From an uncultured Mesocricetibacter sp. (GTDB taxonomy: Bacteria > Pseudomonadota > Gammaproteobacteria > Enterobacterales > Pasteurellaceae): a stretch of DNA of 8,195 bases. Every line of letters begins with the position of its first letter. The stretch's first letter is position 1. The notes under the pieces are model-generated. The model saw only the letters and a program-made list of their open reading frames with translations, ran no database searches and was not told where the DNA came from. Positions 5,702-8,195 of this stretch are shown in pieces. The translations under genes were made by a program, and so were the position numbers. The stretch covers positions 1 to 8,195 of the forward strand of contig CAJPST010000100.1 in assembly GCA_905373425.1 (NCBI GenBank), read 5' to 3'.

Positions 5702-6697
5702 TTACGATGCTAACACCTGATTTTCACAAATTTGACCTGTTTTCAGCTTATAAATATTTGCCAGAGTGACATCAGAAATACTCATTAACGCCTCCTCGGT
5801 TAAAAAGGCTTGATGCCCTGTCAACAACACGTTATGACAAGCAGATAAACGACGAAATACGTCATCTTGAATCACCTCGTTAGATTTATCTTCAAAAAAT
5901 AAATCTCGTTCATTTTCATAGACATCCATTCCTAATGCCCCGATTTTACGTTGCTTAAGCGCCTCAATTGCGGCCTGAGTGTCAATTAATGTGCCACGGC
6001 TGGTATTAATGATCATCACTCCGTCACGCATTTTGGTAAATGAATCATGATTAAGTAAATGGTAGTTTTCAGGGGTTGCGGGGCAATGCAAGGTAATCAC
6101 ATGAGATTTTGCATAAAGCTCGTCAAGTTCAACATATTTTGCGCCTAGTTCCTCGGCTATTGCATTTTTAAAAGGATCGTACGCCAAGATATGCATTCCG
6201 AAACCTTTTAAAATTCGCATCACGGCAATCCCGATTTTGCCTGTGCCTATCACACCGACGGTACGTCCGTGCATATTAAAGCCGATTAAACCCTCTAATG
6301 AGAAATTTGCTTCACGCGTACGCTGGTAAGCCCGATGGATTCGACGATTTAGCGTCATCATTAACCCAATAGTATGTTCTGCCACGGCCTCCGGCGAATA
6401 GGCCGGCACTCGCACGACTTTTAGCCCGAGTTCTTGCGCTGCTTTCACATCAACATTATTAAATCCTGCACACCGTAGCGCGATTATTTTCACACCAAGT
6501 GCAGTCAATTTTTCGAGTACTTTTCGACTGCCGTCATCGTTGACAAAAATACACACTACATCACAATGCTCTGCCATTTTTGCAGTGCGCTCGTTAAGCT
6601 GAAAATCAAAAAATTCCAATTGAAATCCGTATTTGACGTTGACTAACTCAAAGTATTTACGGTCATAATTTTTAGTGCTGTAAAGTGCCATTTTCAT
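5702..6697 (-). CDS. ldhA: Fermentative D-lactate dehydrogenase
   Basis: This cytoplasmic enzyme reduces pyruvate to D-lactate with NADH, regenerating NAD+ during oxygen-limited growth. Its 331 residues align almost end to end with E. coli LdhA (329) from the first residues (MKMALYSTKNYD). Domains are a split catalytic domain of the D-2-hydroxyacid dehydrogenase family at about 1-100 and 300-331, and a Rossmann NAD-binding domain at about 101-299. GTGKIG at 151-156 binds the dinucleotide and D174 follows the second strand. The catalytic trio is R234 (NTSRG), E263 (VYENE) and H295 (TGHQAF). AAGGTGA (6705-6711 on the complement) lies seven bases before the chosen start. Only 65 bases separate it from metB, with no convincing promoter of its own, so it may depend on read-through past the metB terminator or on a promoter inside metB. 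Confidence 0.97.
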   Translation of the reverse strand: MKMALYSTKNYDRKYFELVNVKYGFQLEFFDFQLNERTAKMAEHCDVVCIFVNDDGSRKVLEKLTALGVKIIALRCAGFNNVDVKAAQELGLKVVRVPAYSPEAVAEHTIGLMMTLNRRIHRAYQRTREANFSLEGLIGFNMHGRTVGVIGTGKIGIAVMRILKGFGMHILAYDPFKNAIAEELGAKYVELDELYAKSHVITLHCPATPENYHLLNHDSFTKMRDGVMIINTSRGTLIDTQAAIEALKQRKIGALGMDVYENERDLFFEDKSNEVIQDDVFRRLSACHNVLLTGHQAFLTEEALMSISDVTLANIYKLKTGQICENQVLAS

Positions 6698-6720
6698 TTG
6701 CTATCACCTTTTTACTTTCC

Positions 6721-6757
6721 TATTAAAAAAACAAGGGACACAAATACGTCCCCCCCC
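6721..6757 (-). terminator. Terminator of metB with adjacent G8 tract
   Basis: On the - strand, GGGAC (6748-6752) pairs with GTCCC (6735-6739) around an 8-base loop, and TTG plus seven T follows. Immediately 5' and overlapping the stem is a run of eight G (C at 6750-6757 on the + strand), whose extra G residues could slide or add G-U pairs. The stem is only five strong pairs, so termination may be incomplete and allow some read-through into ldhA. Confidence 0.7.
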
Positions 6758-6762
6758 GAAAA

Positions 6763-7869
6763 TTATTTTAATTGCGCCAAAGCCTGTGCCAGATCAGCCT
6801 TGATATCTTCAACATCTTCTAAACCAACGGAAAAACGCAACAAACGGTTACATATGCCACGCGCGATACGCTCTGTTTCGGGAATGTCCATATGAGTTTG
6901 TGTTGCAGGATATGTAATGAAACTCTCAGTCCCGCCCAAACTTTCCGCAAAAGTAATCAATTTCATTGACTTAAGGAATGGATTAACCCAGTTTTCATCC
7001 TGCAAACGAAACGAAACCATGCCACCTTTGTTCGCATAAAGGACATCTTTTATTTGCGGCTGCGCTTCCAGAAACTTAACTATTGCCTTTGCGTTTTCCT
7101 CATGCTGTCTCATTCGCAACGACAAGGTTTTCAACCCACGGATAGTCAGCCACGAATCAAATGGCGATAAAACGGCTCCCGCGCCATTTTGAATGTAAAA
7201 TAAGCGTTCGCACAATGCTTGTCCTTTCGCTACAATCATGCCGGCTAAAACATCATTATGCCCCGCAATATATTTGGTGGCACTATAAAGCGTCACATCC
7301 GCCCCGAAATCCATTGGGCGAAATAATACCGGTGTTAAAAAAGTATTATCAACAATTAATAATAAATTATGCTTTTTAGCTACCTGTGAAATTGCCCCTA
7401 CATCACATTCTTCCATTAATGGATTAGAGGGAGTTTCCACAAAAATCGCTTTGGTATTCGGTGTAATCGCGGCTTCAATAGCTTCCGTTGATGCCGTATT
7501 CACATAAACCGGTTTCACTGTATGGTTGTTTTTATAGCAAAAATCCAATAAACGATAAGTCCCACCATACACATCACTTGACACGATCCATTCATCCGGA
7601 GCCTTAAACAAACTCATTAACACCTGGATTGCCGCCATTCCTGATGCAAAAGCAAAAGCATTATCCCCGCCATCCAATTTTGCCATTGTTTCTTCCAGCA
7701 CTGCACGCGTCGGGTTTTTAGTTCGAGTATAATCATAACCGGTACTCTCACCGATACCGTGATGTCCATATGCAGTAGAAAGGAAAATAGGTGTAGAAAC
7801 TGCACCGGTTCTAGGGTCCGTACGATTGCCGGCTTGTGCAAGAATGGTGTTAATGGAATATTGTTGCAT
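6763..7869 (-). CDS. metB: Cystathionine gamma-synthase / trans-sulfuration PLP enzyme
   Basis: This PLP enzyme of the Cys/Met metabolism family is expected to join an O-acylhomoserine with cysteine to give cystathionine on the way to methionine. The 368 residues cover the whole fold. Visible sites are the tyrosine/arginine loop YDYTRTKNPTR (45-55), ASGMAA (75-80), the cofactor-stacking tyrosine in VYGGT (Y101), the aspartate of VDNTF (D174), and the Schiff-base lysine in SATKY (K199). The ETPSNP and GGTESFITYPATQTH segments are also typical. The stretch after the catalytic domain (LYANKGGMVSF) is shorter than in E. coli MetB and resembles the B. subtilis MetI type, so direct sulfhydrylation or a different acyl donor is possible. 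The start at 7869 follows GTGAGG (7877-7882 on the complement). It is first in the - strand series metB-ldhA-trxA. Confidence 0.93.
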   Translation of the reverse strand: MQQYSINTILAQAGNRTDPRTGAVSTPIFLSTAYGHHGIGESTGYDYTRTKNPTRAVLEETMAKLDGGDNAFAFASGMAAIQVLMSLFKAPDEWIVSSDVYGGTYRLLDFCYKNNHTVKPVYVNTASTEAIEAAITPNTKAIFVETPSNPLMEECDVGAISQVAKKHNLLLIVDNTFLTPVLFRPMDFGADVTLYSATKYIAGHNDVLAGMIVAKGQALCERLFYIQNGAGAVLSPFDSWLTIRGLKTLSLRMRQHEENAKAIVKFLEAQPQIKDVLYANKGGMVSFRLQDENWVNPFLKSMKLITFAESLGGTESFITYPATQTHMDIPETERIARGICNRLLRFSVGLEDVEDIKADLAQALAQLK

Positions 7870-7908
7870 TATACTGCCTCACAAAAATATAAAACTGCGA
7901 AAAAAGTG

Positions 7909-7917
7909 ACCGCACTT
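7909..7917 (-). repeat. DNA uptake signal in the metB leader
   Basis: This is an exact ACCGCACTT. Overlapping it, AAAGTG (7903-7908) and CACTTT (7913-7918) form a 6-bp stem with a four-base loop, so the signal sits in a small hairpin. It lies 40 bases before the metB start and would be in the metB 5' leader RNA. Confidence 0.85.
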
Positions 7918-7994
7918 TCACGCGGAAATATGTAAACGAAAAAGATATCGTTATTCTGTCATAAACGACCCGCCTGAGCAAAGTGGATTTTTAG

Positions 7995-8023
7995 AATTTA
8001 AATAAGAACGATATATCTCTCAA
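7995..8023 (-). promoter_or_regulatory. Candidate metB promoter
   Basis: On the - strand TTGAGA (complement of 8018-8023) is 17 bases from TAAATT (complement of 7995-8000), matching five and four of six consensus positions. A start near 7988 would give a leader of about 120 bases that includes the uptake-signal hairpin. I saw no convincing tandem MetJ boxes (AGACGTCT-like). Confidence 0.42.
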
Positions 8024-8099
8024 GCAAATAAGTTTATACTTTTTACTCCAATAATTGCAGTTTTTTTCAGCAAACGATTATTTTTTTTGCAAATTGCCG

Positions 8100-8127
8100 T
8101 TGACAGTTTGGCAGAAGTCAGTAAAAT
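8100..8127 (+). promoter_or_regulatory. Strong promoter of the tRNA-Gly gene
   Basis: A perfect TTGACA at 8100-8105 is followed after 16 bases by TAAAAT at 8122-8127. The next bases (GCACCCC, 8128-8134) form a GC-rich discriminator, typical of stable-RNA promoters under stringent control. A T-rich tract at 8079-8088 could act as an upstream element. Transcription would begin near 8134, leaving a 5' leader of about 26 bases to be removed before the tRNA. Confidence 0.85.
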
Positions 8128-8159
8128 GCACCCCACTGACAACAAATGTTGAACGTAAT

Positions 8160-8195
<36 letters not shown>

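Overview
The window comes from a member of the Pasteurellaceae. The 9-mer AAGTGCGGT (or its complement), the DNA uptake signal of the Haemophilus/Aggregatibacter/Pasteurella branch, occurs six times exactly and several more times with one mismatch. The proteins also read as gamma-proteobacterial orthologues, and the base composition is moderately AT-rich. I cannot name the genus.

Left part, + strand. Bases 1-187 are AT-rich and non-coding, with a possible promoter. Bases 188-390 form a lysine riboswitch followed by a small intrinsic terminator. It leads into an NhaC-family membrane transporter gene (494-2041), so that transporter is best read as a lysine-responsive carrier. A near-perfect CRP palindrome lies across its stop codon, and a strong terminator follows. 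After a 0.3 kb leader with an inverted pair of uptake signals come ilvI and ilvH (overlapping by one base), the large and regulatory subunits of acetohydroxyacid synthase III, which starts branched-chain amino acid synthesis. ilvIH ends at a hairpin terminator at 4679-4720.

Middle part. About 0.4 kb (4749-5131) is a scar of mobile DNA. It has a zinc-ribbon protein fragment on the - strand next to a fragment resembling an IS3-family OrfB N-terminus on the + strand. It separates the + strand block from a - strand block and may mark a rearrangement point.

Right part, - strand. In transcription order this is metB (cystathionine gamma-synthase type PLP enzyme), ldhA (fermentative D-lactate dehydrogenase) and trxA (thioredoxin). 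A terminator lies after metB, next to a run of eight G, and a bidirectional one follows trxA. Divergent from metB, the last 36 bases are the 5' half of a tRNA-Gly(GCC) on the + strand, preceded by a strong promoter with a GC-rich discriminator.

The genes are housekeeping functions: lysine-linked transport, Ile/Val/Leu and Met synthesis, fermentation and thiol redox. I found no undescribed multi-gene system. The points most worth following are regulatory (riboswitch, CRP site, G8 tract) and the mobile-element scar.
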